A stretch of DNA of 64,000 bases from an uncultured Polaribacter sp. (GCA_943788045.1 CALSOT010000007.1:92061-156060), one strand, 5' to 3'; positions 18,053 to 27,444 are shown, counted from the stretch's first letter. Translations and numbers: made by a program. The notes: generated from the sequence alone by a model not told the origin.

Positions 18053-18799
18053 ATGATTAGATATATAAAATTAGCCAACGATAAAAAAAGAGATGCCGAG
18101 ATCACCTTTAGATCTCTAAATCCAAAGCCATCTGTTACTATGGTTATGGAATCTGGAGATAAGGTGATTACTAAACGTGTGGTAAAAGGCACTTCCCTAG
18201 ACCAGCACACAAACCCTTACTTGCCAAGTATAATGAAAAACCCAAAGAGGGTGTTGATTTTCAGATGCAACTTGCATCAAAACTAGCAGAAGATCTTATT
18301 GCCAGTGATCCAGAATCTGACTTGGAACTTACCGGTAAATTCATTGAGGATGTATCTAGAGTGTATATTAACGAGGATGAAAAGCCGGTGTTTAGTGTTA
18401 AAAAAACTGAAAAGATTTTTTCTCCCACTGCCGAGCTCAAAGAAGAGCGAGAACCCAAGTACAACGATAGTAATATAACAGGTGAAAGTATTGTAAACTG
18501 GACGGGAAAACTAATGCCTAAGGCTAAGATTTACAATAAGCTGGTATTTCATAAAAAATACCAATTAAAGCACATAAACGGGCTTACTTATGATTTTCTG
18601 TTTGACATGGCCAAACAACTCGCCGATAAAGACGCTATGATGATGATGGGTGCTGGAGCTTCCGGTAAAGAACCTCTTGGTGATGAATGATGGTGGCAAG
18701 CCTTACAGAGCCTTTTTAGAGGGTAGAATAAAAGGAGACAAATACTGTTTAATCCTTCACCTTACCGACCAGGAGTTAAAACCATTACCAACAGAATAA
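18053..18799 (+). pseudogene. Orphan protein of the ligase module, twice frameshifted
   Basis: The first frame begins MIRYIKLANDKKRDAEITF and ends at 18286. Near 18222 homology passes to the frame KPKEGVDFQMQLASKLAED, open to 18690, and then to DGGKPYRAFLEGRIKGDKYC, ending LKPLPTE at 18799. Joined, it would be about 248 residues. It contains FSVKKTEKIFSPTAELKEE and a methionine-rich DAMMMMGAG stretch. The family is unknown to me. It starts 10 bp after the previous gene and ends 12 bp before the ligase, so the three form a tight operon. Confidence 0.6.
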
Positions 18800-18811
18800 T
18801 TTTTTATTGAA

Positions 18812-20156
18812 ATGAAAGAAACCGCACAAAAATACAAACGCCAAACGGCATCCAGGTATCTGCCTGTTGGAGCCCAGGAGATTACCTCAAAGATCATGGA
18901 GGCAGAATCTTACGGGGTGTCTACCAAACACGATGGCCACTTTTATCTTCTAAGTTTTGATGGTAAAAATGCAACACTTACAAACCATGGAGGTACTGTT
19001 ATTGATGATTTACCGCTACTAAAAGAAGCCTCATCGTTACTTAAAGGTACATGTAAAGATATTGTGTTAGCAGGAGAATTATATCTGCACAAAGAAGGCG
19101 GGCGTACCCGTTCTTTTGATATGACAGCAGCCTTAGATGATACATCTGCAGCTATTTACTTTGCAGCATTTGATTTGCTTAGCCTTGACGGAGAACAGGT
19201 CTCTCTGGATATCAAGGCGCTTGATCAAAAGCTTAACGCTGTGTTGTCTGGAGGGAAATCTATACATGCAGTTAAAAACAGCTTTGTAGAAAGCAGAAAA
19301 GACATTGCTGAGCTCTATAAAGAAATTGTAGAAGACGGCGGTCAAGAAGGAATTGTAGTGCGTTCTCACAACGGCCCAACCTATAAAATAAAACCACTAA
19401 TTACCCTGGATGCTGTTATTTTAGGTTTTGCAGAAGGTCAAGGAAGCAGAGCCGGAATGCTCAAAGAAGTGCTGGTAGGCTTGTGTGTAGCAAAAGATGA
19501 GTACATACTTCTTAACCAAAGTAGGGAATGGCTACAGCGAAGATGAGCGTATAAAACTACTCAAGGAACTAGAAAAGAAAAAAGTAGATTCTGGTTATAT
19601 TGAGGTATCTGGATCTAACGTGGCTTTTACCATGGTAGCACCCAATCAGGTGGTAGAGTTTAGTTGTTTGGATGTGTTTGGAGAAAACTCAAAAGGGGCT
19701 ATTTCTAAAATGTGTTTGAGCTATAAAGACGGCACCTATACAGCCATGGGTAAACAGCCAATGGCTAGTGTAATTTCTCCGGTATATGTTAAAATGCGTA
19801 CAGACAAAAAACCAAATACAGATGATGCGGGCTTGTCTCAAATCACGAAGATTATTTCTTTGGACAAAAATGCTGCTGAAAAAGTAGATTTGAAGAAAAG
19901 CGAGATTCTTTCCAGAGAAGTGTATGTAAAACAAAGCAAAGGCACCAAGATGGTACGCAAGTTCATGGTTTGGAAAACCAATAAGGAAGCAACTGGAGAG
20001 TATCCAGCCTATGTATATCATTATACAGACTTTAGCGCTGGTAGGGCAGAAATGCTTAAAAAAGAGATTAAAGTGTCAGATTCTAAAAAACAGATTGAAG
20101 AGATTTTTGCTGCAGAGGTATTAAAGAATGTAAAGAAGGGATGGGAGAAAGTTTGA
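18812..20156 (+). pseudogene. ATP-dependent DNA ligase, frameshifted
   Basis: The first frame (244 codons) holds the nucleotidyltransferase motifs: STKHDGHFYLL (KxDG, catalytic lysine), VLAGELYLHKEGG (motif III region), EGIVVRS (IV) and YKIKP (V). Near 19505 the frame shifts and continues TKVGNGYSEDERIKLLKELE to KNVKKGWEKV, stop at 20156, giving the OB-like C-terminal part. The intact enzyme of about 445 residues would seal nicks using ATP. Bacterial ligases of this kind are accessory and often travel with nucleases. Its last ~75 bp are duplicated at 34117, so a second copy once existed near there. Confidence 0.8.
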
Positions 20157-20229
20157 TATTGAAAGTAAAAGAGATTTCTTAGAATATTGAATTACAAAAT
20201 ACGGACTTTAAAAAAAGGTTTTTTAAAAT

Positions 20230-20985
20230 ATGGAAAAAGAGGAGTTTGTTGATAAACTATTTATTGCTTTACAAAGATTAAGCTCTGGGGCTCAAAAAAG
20301 AGTGTTAGAGGATATGAGGAGACTTAACAGTTCCATATTATGCAAGGAGCATAGGGTTTATGATGTAAATAAAGAAAAACCAATTGCAAGGTATGGTCGT
20401 CCTATTTGTGAAATGTTGTTAAGGAAGCTTTCAAAATCTAAATGTGTTCCTTTAGAAGATGATATAAATTGGTCAATTACGAAGGGTAAAAGAAAGAATT
20501 ATATAGAGGTTAGACGAGCATTAAAACACCTGATGGTATTTGCAGCTTCATATTACTTGGAGACTAAGGATAAGGAATTTATGGAATGTTTTTTAAATAC
20601 TTTAAATTCGAATCAAGATAGCTTGGTTAAAAGCACAGCTCCGATAATGTATAAATCTATTACGCCCGGAAATAAATTGAATGTTGGGAAACGTTCTGCA
20701 ACGTCAAAGAATACCAAGGATAAGGGCTTCACTAAAGAACATAATATACCTACTAAGTTTATATACGATGCCATAAAGAAAGCTGTCTTTAATAATGATG
20801 TAATTGATATGTTTGATTTGATAATGAAAGACAATTTTCAAGTTTTATTAAATTCGGATGATGATGAAAAGTTAAATAAAGCCGGATTAAGATCGAAGAT
20901 GCCAGTAGGATGGAAGTTTGGGGATGATCCATTTGCACGCTACGTTAAAGGAGGTATTGATCTTAATTCTTTAAAAAAGGTATAG
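20230..20985 (+). CDS. Uncharacterised 251-residue protein
   Basis: It starts MEKEEFVDKLFIALQRLSSG. It is charged and lysine-rich, with KHLMVFAASYYLETKDKEF in the middle and a C-terminal LNKAGLRSKMPVGWKFGDD, then PFARYVKGGIDL. The phrase FTKEHNIPTKFIYDAI hints at a nuclease-like EHxxP motif, but I cannot confirm a known fold. It is the first gene after the broken ligase, and first in a run of small + strand orphans. Confidence 0.6.
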   Translation: MEKEEFVDKLFIALQRLSSGAQKRVLEDMRRLNSSILCKEHRVYDVNKEKPIARYGRPICEMLLRKLSKSKCVPLEDDINWSITKGKRKNYIEVRRALKHLMVFAASYYLETKDKEFMECFLNTLNSNQDSLVKSTAPIMYKSITPGNKLNVGKRSATSKNTKDKGFTKEHNIPTKFIYDAIKKAVFNNDVIDMFDLIMKDNFQVLLNSDDDEKLNKAGLRSKMPVGWKFGDDPFARYVKGGIDLNSLKKV

Positions 20986-21053
20986 TAGTTATGAAAATAA
21001 TAAAAGAAATTTAAAACCATAAATTAACTATTAACAATATAAATACAAAAAAA

Positions 21054-21563
21054 ATGAATTTAAAATTAAATTTTCAATTATCCATACCTCATAACTTGGA
21101 TATATATGGTGGTAATATATCTTTAATCGATATCAAACCTCATTTTATGACACAAGATTTTTATTTATCAATTTCCGTTCTGGCGCCCAGTGAAAATGTA
21201 AGGAAATACGATCAAGTAAGTTTCGATTTGTCAAATGAAAACTTAAAAAAAGGCAACTGTTCTTTAGATTTTAATGAAGATACCGCTCTATTTACAATTG
21301 ATGCTGTATTTATACTTAAACCAAAGTCAAAATATACATCATTAGTTAATAATCCAGATACCAAATGGGCATTTGGAGGAATTTCTATTTCTAAGGGAAT
21401 ATCTTCTTTTGAACATGACCTATCCCTTACTTGTAATAATGTAAAAAGCCCTTTATATAATGCTGAAGTTGTTTCTGGCGGCAGTATTGAAGAGTTTTCT
21501 TATGAAAGACAAGAAAAATTGTTTCAGTCAAAATACCACCTTTTAAATACTGAAGTTAGCTAG
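21054..21563 (+). CDS. Uncharacterised 169-residue protein (immunity-like array)
   Basis: There is no signal peptide. The sequence is beta-rich (LNFQLSIPHNLDIYGGNISL, CSLDFNEDTALFTIDAVFIL) with a polar C-terminus. I recognise no family. The context, a run of short, dissimilar + strand genes separated by 20-70 bp, resembles arrays of orphan immunity proteins, but no cognate toxin is visible. Confidence 0.5.
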   Translation: MNLKLNFQLSIPHNLDIYGGNISLIDIKPHFMTQDFYLSISVLAPSENVRKYDQVSFDLSNENLKKGNCSLDFNEDTALFTIDAVFILKPKSKYTSLVNNPDTKWAFGGISISKGISSFEHDLSLTCNNVKSPLYNAEVVSGGSIEEFSYERQEKLFQSKYHLLNTEVS

Positions 21564-21608
21564 TCTAATCTGGGGTTGAGGTTTGTTGAAATTGAAAATA
21601 AATAAATT

Positions 21609-22166
21609 ATGAAGTATACAGTTAAAACATCAGGGAAAATTTGTCATTATCAGTTTTCTAATATTAAGGAAATAGAGGTTAATGACATTGAGTTTGGAGA
21701 AATGGATTATCACGAATTAGAAGAGACCTTTCTTTTGGATAAATGTTCTGTTGAAAATGAGAAGATTAGTATAGATGATGAAATTGAATTCGAGATTTAT
21801 GATGAAACAAATAATTTAATTCTAGAATTTAACTCGAGTGATATTACCCAAAATGATGATGGTGGTGCTTGTTTTTGCCCAGAACCACAGTATAATGAGG
21901 AGTATGAAAATTGTTTGGGGTCTTTTCAGTATTTTAAAGGGGAAGGTCCAGTTTTTGAACTAGAATCAGAAGAAGAATTAAAAATTGAGAATTTTAGTTA
22001 CAGTTTAATGATTTTAGAACTTGACGATGGAGAAATATCATTAATGGATAGTTTTTATTTTATTAATAAAAACATAGAAAATATAGATTCAGGTGTTTCA
22101 CAGGGTACACATAGACTTGTTAAAATCTGGAAACAAAATGGTGAAGTCATAGATGTTAATGGATAA
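21609..22166 (+). CDS. Uncharacterised acidic 185-residue protein
   Basis: It is strongly acidic (EIEVNDIEFGEMDYHELEET, LELDDGEISLMDSF) with a cysteine pair at GGACFCPEPQ. There is no signal peptide or membrane segment. Its general layout recalls the 192-residue acidic protein at 25152, but I cannot show homology. It could be an immunity-type protein; the function is unknown. Confidence 0.5.
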   Translation: MKYTVKTSGKICHYQFSNIKEIEVNDIEFGEMDYHELEETFLLDKCSVENEKISIDDEIEFEIYDETNNLILEFNSSDITQNDDGGACFCPEPQYNEEYENCLGSFQYFKGEGPVFELESEEELKIENFSYSLMILELDDGEISLMDSFYFINKNIENIDSGVSQGTHRLVKIWKQNGEVIDVNG

Positions 22167-22183
22167 AATATTTGATTAAACTT

Positions 22184-22666
22184 ATGATAACAGAAAAACA
22201 AAAATTATTCCTTAGACTCAAAATAGTAGAAGGTAAAAAATATGATGAAATTCAAGAGATTCTTGACAAGTCTAGAAAAGCATTAGGCTTTTGGTGGAAA
22301 GATTTGAAAACTGAGAGTAATGCTTTGAGAATAGTCGTTGATAAATGGAAAAAAAAGTGTCCTGAAATTGATTTTGATAAATTTGAAAACTGGTTTGAAA
22401 ATACAATACGAGAGTGTCATTATTGTAAAGTAACTGAGAGTAAAACAAACCAGTTATGGGTTAAGTATCCTGATTTAACAAAAAGAAAACGTGGTAGGAC
22501 ATTAGAGATTGAAAGATTAGAACCAAATAAACATTATTCTGAAACTAAGAATTTAGTATTTGCTTGTTACTGGTGCAACAATGCAAAGACAGACACTTTT
22601 AGTGAGAAAGAATTTATGAAAGTAGGAAAAGTCATTAATGAAATCTGGACAAATAGACTTAAATAA
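22184..22666 (+). CDS. HNH-like endonuclease domain protein
   Basis: I take the ATG at 22184; an upstream TTG at 22172 is possible. Residues 1-45 (TEKQKLFLRLKIVEGKKYDE ... ILDKSRKALGFWWKDL) look like a helix-turn-helix. A zinc-bound HNH-like part follows: CHYCKV, then LEIERLEPNKHYSETKNL and FACYWCNNAKTDTFSEKEF. The two CxxC pairs and the NNAKTD box are typical of small mobile-element HNH endonucleases. The central HxxH is less typical, so activity is not certain. The next start overlaps closely. Confidence 0.7.
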   Translation: MITEKQKLFLRLKIVEGKKYDEIQEILDKSRKALGFWWKDLKTESNALRIVVDKWKKKCPEIDFDKFENWFENTIRECHYCKVTESKTNQLWVKYPDLTKRKRGRTLEIERLEPNKHYSETKNLVFACYWCNNAKTDTFSEKEFMKVGKVINEIWTNRLK

Positions 22667-22676
22667 ATCAAATAAT

Positions 22677-23045
22677 ATGGGATACTACATAGGAATAAAT
22701 ACGGGAGATTTGGAAGATACCGTTGAGGATTATATTATTAAAAATAGTTTGGATGGAGACCCTGATGATTTATGGTCTCAAAATGGCTGGGGATTCTTTG
22801 AGGAACTAAGCACAATTACTTATGATAATGAAGCTCTCTTTAGTGACCTAGAACTTGAGGGGATAACAACTATTATACCCTCTACAAACTCTAATTTCAA
22901 AAAGCTTATTGATTTATGCTATGAGCATGGAGCTATTTTTTTTAATGAAAAATACCAAGAAATAACACGAGATGAATGGAAAAAATATGTTATAGATTCA
23001 ATAGCATGTACTATTAGCATAGCTGAGTGTGAACCAGAGGGCTAA
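22677..23045 (+). CDS. Uncharacterised 122-residue protein
   Basis: The ATG at 22677 is chosen because an earlier in-frame ATG at 22638 lies inside the HNH gene. The protein begins MGYYIGINTGDLEDTVEDYI and includes DDLWSQNGWGFFEEL and ITRDEWKKYVIDSI. It is acidic and cytoplasmic. I do not recognise the family. It fits the immunity-like array. Confidence 0.5.
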   Translation: MGYYIGINTGDLEDTVEDYIIKNSLDGDPDDLWSQNGWGFFEELSTITYDNEALFSDLELEGITTIIPSTNSNFKKLIDLCYEHGAIFFNEKYQEITRDEWKKYVIDSIACTISIAECEPEG

Positions 23046-23091
23046 TTGCGATGTTCATTGATAATAAATCATTTTAAACTTAAAATAATCT

Positions 23092-23922
23092 ATGGAAATA
23101 TCAGATTTAATCAAAAAACACTCCTTAAGTGCTATAGAAAAGGTTAAAAGAATCAATCCAAGCGCCTATTGGGATGATGTGAAGCTAGAAGATGTCTTAA
23201 CCTACACTGAACTTGATTGGCTAAAAAATAATTTCACAAATTTTAGTTTAAAAAAGTACTCCTCTCTCCTTGATTTAGACCTAACGGGTGTTCCTTGTGA
23301 TGTTATCTGTGATGATTTTTTTGAATCTAAATCACTCCAAGATATTTCAAAATTAGGAGGGAAACTCAAGTTAAATAAATCGTTTTGTTCATTGATTAAT
23401 TTAAAAAAATTGAATTTGGGTGCTGTACATATTACAAGCCTTCCAAAAGATTTCGGAAATTTAGTTCAACTGGAGGAATTACTTTTAAATGACACCAGTA
23501 TTAAAAAATTACCCGCATCCTTTTCTAATCTTAGTTCTTTAAAAAAACTTGCAGTTTGGAAGAAATTAATCACTATTGATATTGATTTTCCGGACTCTTT
23601 ACAAGAAATTGATTTCAGAGCAAATAAGCTATCGGAGATTCCTGAGAGCCTTTTTTTATTGCCTAAATTACAGCATTTGGATATTTCAGATAACCCATTT
23701 ACTGAAATCCCATTTGTTAAGAATAATGCATTAAAAACCTTAAAAATTGCTAGAACACCCTTTGGTATATTTAAATCTAATATTTTAAAAGCCAAGCAAT
23801 TTTATACAAGCTGTGAAATTGAGGACCCTGTAAAATATGCTGATGATAAAACCCTCTATTTATCTGCAACTAAAAAATATTATAGCAGCTCACATCCAAC
23901 CGGTTATCATTCACATCATTAA
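23092..23922 (+). CDS. Leucine-rich-repeat protein
   Basis: 276 residues. Several LRRs occur between about residues 95 and 220: LKKLNLGAVHITSLPKDFGN, LEELLLNDTSIKKLPASFSN, LQEIDFRANKLSEIPESLF and LQHLDISDNPFTEIP. The repeat type (LPxxF/xxLxxL) is the bacterial type also found in effectors and in orphan accessory proteins. No signal peptide is seen, so it acts in the cytoplasm. The C-terminus (SSSHPTGYHSHH) is histidine-rich. A second LRR-type gene of similar size lies at 36294. Confidence 0.8.
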   Translation: MEISDLIKKHSLSAIEKVKRINPSAYWDDVKLEDVLTYTELDWLKNNFTNFSLKKYSSLLDLDLTGVPCDVICDDFFESKSLQDISKLGGKLKLNKSFCSLINLKKLNLGAVHITSLPKDFGNLVQLEELLLNDTSIKKLPASFSNLSSLKKLAVWKKLITIDIDFPDSLQEIDFRANKLSEIPESLFLLPKLQHLDISDNPFTEIPFVKNNALKTLKIARTPFGIFKSNILKAKQFYTSCEIEDPVKYADDKTLYLSATKKYYSSSHPTGYHSHH

Positions 23923-23955
23923 CTATATTTTAGTTAAAAAACAAAATCAGATATT

Positions 23956-24915
23956 ATGGCAAATGAAATGAGAACGTTTATTAAAATCATTAGTAATAAA
24001 AAAGAAGTTTCGTATAAGTTACAAGAGCTATTTAGATACAGACAAGGCAACAATGAAGCAGATGCCCTTGATGTAATTAATTATATAAATGGAACAGAGT
24101 ATTCTTTTTCAGATGAAACATCTAAAGAAAATTGGGATAAAGAAGTGGATTTCCCAACACCCGATACTTGGAATGAATTAATAGGTTCAAAGTGGTTATA
24201 TGTAGATTATGTTCATGATGACCTTCCAAAGAATTGTAATATAGTAATTAGGTCTGCAAATTCAGTACCAATTCCATTCCTACAAACCCTTCACAGCATG
24301 CTATCCGAGATTGATAACAAGATTATCATAAAAGGAACCTATGAAGATGAATCCTATGACCCAAGTGGTGCATTTATTTATGCAGGTACTAGCTATAGTA
24401 ATATGGAAGATTTGGATGAAATATACAATCAAGAAAAAGCATTTGAGGATGATTTCTACAATGAGAAATGGCAGGATAAGTTATTTAAACTTGAACAAGT
24501 GTTAGTAGAGATCTATTTAAAATCTATAAAAGTTGTTCAAAAAAACGCTGATGAATCCATTAAACCAGACGACCTAGTAAAAAAATCAGTTCCAGTGATT
24601 GTGTATGTAAATCATAAAAATGTTGAGAAATATTACAACACATTTTCAAATTTATTAAATGAAAATAAATTCAATTTTATAGTTTTAGATAAAAGTAAAT
24701 ATTGGTCTTCTTATATATTTGACTCTACAAAAGCTGTTATCAATTTAAAAAGTTTAAAAAAAATTATAAAAAAGTGTATTCCTTCTGCCGAATTTTATGA
24801 AGACTTTTTTGAATTGGATAAAATAAAAAACTCTACACTAAAAGTAAATCCTTCTGAGGAAAATTCCGCTTTATTTGAATGCTTACAAATTACAATTCCT
24901 TTTGAAAAATTATAA
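23956..24915 (+). CDS. Api92-like protein with extra C-terminal domain (319 residues)
   Basis: Residues 1-165 repeat the layout of the 12357 protein: MANEMRTFIKIISNKK, then WNELIGSKWLYVDYV, then IIIKGTYEDESYDPSGAFIY. The last ~120 residues (SVPVIVYVNHKNVEKYYNTF to LQITIPFEKL) are an extra unrecognised domain. The two genes are therefore paralogues of different length within one island. The link to Api92/DUF1281 ferredoxin-like proteins is by pattern only. Confidence 0.55.
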   Translation: MANEMRTFIKIISNKKEVSYKLQELFRYRQGNNEADALDVINYINGTEYSFSDETSKENWDKEVDFPTPDTWNELIGSKWLYVDYVHDDLPKNCNIVIRSANSVPIPFLQTLHSMLSEIDNKIIIKGTYEDESYDPSGAFIYAGTSYSNMEDLDEIYNQEKAFEDDFYNEKWQDKLFKLEQVLVEIYLKSIKVVQKNADESIKPDDLVKKSVPVIVYVNHKNVEKYYNTFSNLLNENKFNFIVLDKSKYWSSYIFDSTKAVINLKSLKKIIKKCIPSAEFYEDFFELDKIKNSTLKVNPSEENSALFECLQITIPFEKL

Positions 24916-24933
24916 TTATTTTAATTTAAACTT

Positions 24934-25086
24934 TTAGTCTGATAACTTTTCCCATTCATTCCAAACTTTTCCAAGAGAATCCCTAAAGGGTTCTACTTGA
25001 ACCTGATTGTCTTCAAGTTCATCTAACAAGCCTTCTATAGTATCTAATCTAGATTCTATTGCTGCTATTAAATCTTCTTTACTCAT
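24934..25086 (-). CDS. Small 50-residue acidic coiled-coil protein
   Basis: It lies on the minus strand between two + strand genes and starts MSKEDLIAAIESRLDTIEGL, ending WNEWEKLSD. The sequence is an amphipathic helix with regular heptads, rich in E/D. The organised composition and clean start and stop make it a plausible real gene. The function is unknown; its opposed orientation could suit a small regulator or antitoxin-like protein. Confidence 0.5.
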   Translation of the reverse strand: MSKEDLIAAIESRLDTIEGLLDELEDNQVQVEPFRDSLGKVWNEWEKLSD

Positions 25087-25151
25087 AATTTTATATATTT
25101 ATGTGAATTTAATAAAAATCAATTACTTCTCTACATAGTAAAATAATATTC

Positions 25152-25730
25152 ATGAAAAACTACACAATAGAACTTTACGGCTGGACTTTGGACGCCAAAG
25201 CAAAATCGATAACTTTAGATCAAGTTGAACAAATTAACAATTTAAAAATTGAATTTGGTGTCGAAGAGTTTTCAGAAATCAAGTTTGATATAGAAGATAC
25301 TATTGTTTCAGATGGTAATTGGGATATTTTACATCTATCTAAACCCTTTTGGTATTTAGATAAAACAATATTTGTAGTTAAGGATGACCAAAACACTGAA
25401 GTGAATAGGTTTGAATTGTCAAATGTTATTCATCATGAAGAATTTGGTACTTCAGAAACAGGTGAGGGATATGTTATAATTCCTAGTGAAGAATTTGAAC
25501 ATATTTTATTTTCAGTAGATGAATTAAAAGGGGGTATATGCGCATACCAAGTTAAATCTAATGAGGTTCCACAAGTTGCTGATTTTTCTGTTTTAGATGG
25601 CTATATAGAAGGTCCAGACTCCGAATGGGAATTTATTGATTCTTTGTATTACAAAGGGAGTAAGCTAGAAATTACGAGCTATTTAGACAGTGATTGTAAA
25701 TCTTCAGAAGTTATAATTTACTCAAAATAA
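25152..25730 (+). CDS. Uncharacterised acidic 192-residue protein
   Basis: It begins MKNYTIELYGWTLDAKAKSI and is beta-rich and acidic throughout (EEFSEIKFDIEDTIVSDGNW, VDELKGGICAYQVKS). There is no export signal. The family is unknown. It is another member of the immunity-like array; it may share a fold with the 185-residue protein at 21609. Confidence 0.5.
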   Translation: MKNYTIELYGWTLDAKAKSITLDQVEQINNLKIEFGVEEFSEIKFDIEDTIVSDGNWDILHLSKPFWYLDKTIFVVKDDQNTEVNRFELSNVIHHEEFGTSETGEGYVIIPSEEFEHILFSVDELKGGICAYQVKSNEVPQVADFSVLDGYIEGPDSEWEFIDSLYYKGSKLEITSYLDSDCKSSEVIIYSK

Positions 25731-25797
25731 TACCCTATCATTTTTTAAATTAAAAAAAGCTCTAGGGTAGGAGCGTTATTACTCGTTAATCACATAA

Positions 25798-26283
25798 ATG
25801 AAAATAGCATATTTACATGGTTTGGAGTCTTCTATTGACTCCTCTAGTTTAAAGATTATTTGGTTAAATGATAATTTTAGTCATGTATACACACCCTCAA
25901 TAAATTATCACAATACCAATTCTTTTACTAATATTCTTACTCAAATTAAAAAACACAAACCAGACTATATTGTAGGCTCTTCAATGGGTGGGTATTTTGC
26001 ATATCTCATTGGAGCTAGCCTAGAGATTCCAACTATATTATTTAATCCCGCTGTTATTGGAAGATCTTTTGACCCAATTGTAGATGACATTACATTAAAA
26101 GAGACTAGCCATAGTGTGTTTCTAGGAAAAACCGATGAAGTAATTAATGGGGCTCATGTACAATCTTACTTTAGTCATTTTGGCATAGGAGAGTTTACCT
26201 ACACAGACTATAATGGTGGTCACCGGGTATCAGCTGAAGTTTTTATACACTCCATTAAAGATGTTGTAGGTTTTTTAAAATAA
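25798..26283 (+). CDS. YqiA/UPF0227-like alpha/beta-hydrolase
   Basis: 161 residues. N-terminal YLHGLESS gives the oxyanion region. GSSMGGYFAYLIG (about residues 60-72) gives the nucleophile elbow with serine, FNPA follows, LGKTDEVI carries the acid, and NGGHRV carries the catalytic histidine. This is the small esterase layout of the YqiA/YcfP family. The substrate is unknown. Its last 9 bp overlap the convergent gene at 26275. Confidence 0.8.
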   Translation: MKIAYLHGLESSIDSSSLKIIWLNDNFSHVYTPSINYHNTNSFTNILTQIKKHKPDYIVGSSMGGYFAYLIGASLEIPTILFNPAVIGRSFDPIVDDITLKETSHSVFLGKTDEVINGAHVQSYFSHFGIGEFTYTDYNGGHRVSAEVFIHSIKDVVGFLK

Positions 26284-26676
26284 TAGCAATGTTTTAGTGT
26301 TGCTAATAACGGATAGATTATATCGTATACCATTTAGTTTTTTTAATACAGACAATTGATCATAATCATTACTCATATTTACAATAAATAATTGTTGAAA
26401 TTCATTTTGTTTTAGGTTGAGGATGTCACTAGTTTTTAATTCACCAAATTCCATTACAAAGTTCTCTTTTTCATTACTTGCTTTAACAGTATATAAGAGG
26501 TTAGTTTCTATATTTTCATGTGGAGTAATTGAAACCGTTTCGATATAAATTTTATGATCACATAATATATTTACAAAATTAGACATTAGCCATTGTTTTA
26601 GTTTATTTTTAGAAAGCTGAAGTAAATCAACATTATCAAATAAAATTTGATTCTTCATTGCCAGTGAAATGTCCAT
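26275..26676 (-). CDS. Uncharacterised 133-residue protein
   Basis: It has no signal peptide and no motif known to me (MDISLAMKNQILFDNVDLLQ ... NTKTLLLF). It is the third gene of a leftward operon behind the 1486-residue ATPase and the beta-barrel protein; the gap to the barrel gene is 9 bp. A shared role in that system is inferred. Confidence 0.5.
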   Translation of the reverse strand: MDISLAMKNQILFDNVDLLQLSKNKLKQWLMSNFVNILCDHKIYIETVSITPHENIETNLLYTVKASNEKENFVMEFGELKTSDILNLKQNEFQQLFIVNMSNDYDQLSVLKKLNGIRYNLSVISNTKTLLLF

Positions 26677-26685
26677 AATGCTATT

Positions 26686-27444
26686 TTATAAATTAAATTC
26701 TAACCCTACTAAAAGTTCTGAGTCTGTCTTTTTAATATCTATATAAGGCGTAGTATGATGTCTAATCTGTGTGGTTACATAAACAGCTATTTTATCAAAC
26801 TCATAGTACCAACGTGGCTCAATAAAAAGCCGTGTATCTTTACTATCATCTAAGTTAATTTGATAATAAATACTAGTATTGATAAAAGATTTTTTTGATA
26901 CGCTTACCTTAAAAAATGAACTCAAACTTACTCTGTAATTTTCAATCATTACTTCTTCGTTGGTGTCTTTTAAGTAAAGCTCATTTTCAAAAAAAACTCC
27001 TGCTGATACATCAAAATAATTCTCCTCTTTTTTATAGATATTATGACGATACCCACCTCCTATTAAATTTCGATAATTAAGGCTTAATGCTCTTGATTTT
27101 TGACTTTGAATAAACGAAAATACCGAATGATTACCCAGGCTGTAATTATATCTTAATTGCGCTGTATAATCTGATGCTAACACTTCACTATTTTCTGAAA
27201 TATATTCATAATTAAATAAAAGTCTAATTAGATGTTTATCAAATTTTTTACCAATTTGATTGGTGATATTAAATTGATACAGTTCTAAGTTACCAAATTT
27301 AAAATCTCCATTTACACCAAACCCTACAGTTAATGTAGAATCCATAGATTTCATTAAGTTTTCTGTATTAATAATGGCTTGACTTCGAACGTTAAACGTA
27401 AACAAAAGAACAATTGCGAAGCTTAGGTATTTCTTGTTAGTCAT
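26686..27444 (-). CDS. Outer-membrane beta-barrel protein (DUF481-like)
   Basis: 252 residues with a signal peptide (AIVLLFTFNVRSQA). Alternating hydrophobic and polar strands follow (NLELYQFNITNQIG, FSFIQSQKSRALSLNYRNLI, DVSAGVFFENELYL), and the C-terminus GLEFNL ends like an outer-membrane barrel strand. This fits the DUF481-type small barrels of Bacteroidota. It lies 45 bp downstream of the large membrane ATPase, suggesting an envelope-spanning pair. Confidence 0.7.
   Translation of the reverse strand: MTNKKYLSFAIVLLFTFNVRSQAIINTENLMKSMDSTLTVGFGVNGDFKFGNLELYQFNITNQIGKKFDKHLIRLLFNYEYISENSEVLASDYTAQLRYNYSLGNHSVFSFIQSQKSRALSLNYRNLIGGGYRHNIYKKEENYFDVSAGVFFENELYLKDTNEEVMIENYRVSLSSFFKVSVSKKSFINTSIYYQINLDDSKDTRLFIEPRWYYEFDKIAVYVTTQIRHHTTPYIDIKKTDSELLVGLEFNL

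Noticed and set aside
13662..20156. Sequencing error as the explanation for the dense frameshifts
   Set aside because: Very long genes in the same window (1486 and 2033 codons) are open, and breaks are limited to accessory regions. It remains possible and should be tested with reads.
20230..26283. Type VI secretion or polymorphic toxin locus
   Set aside because: No toxin with a recognised delivery domain and no secretion components are found, only small orphan proteins.
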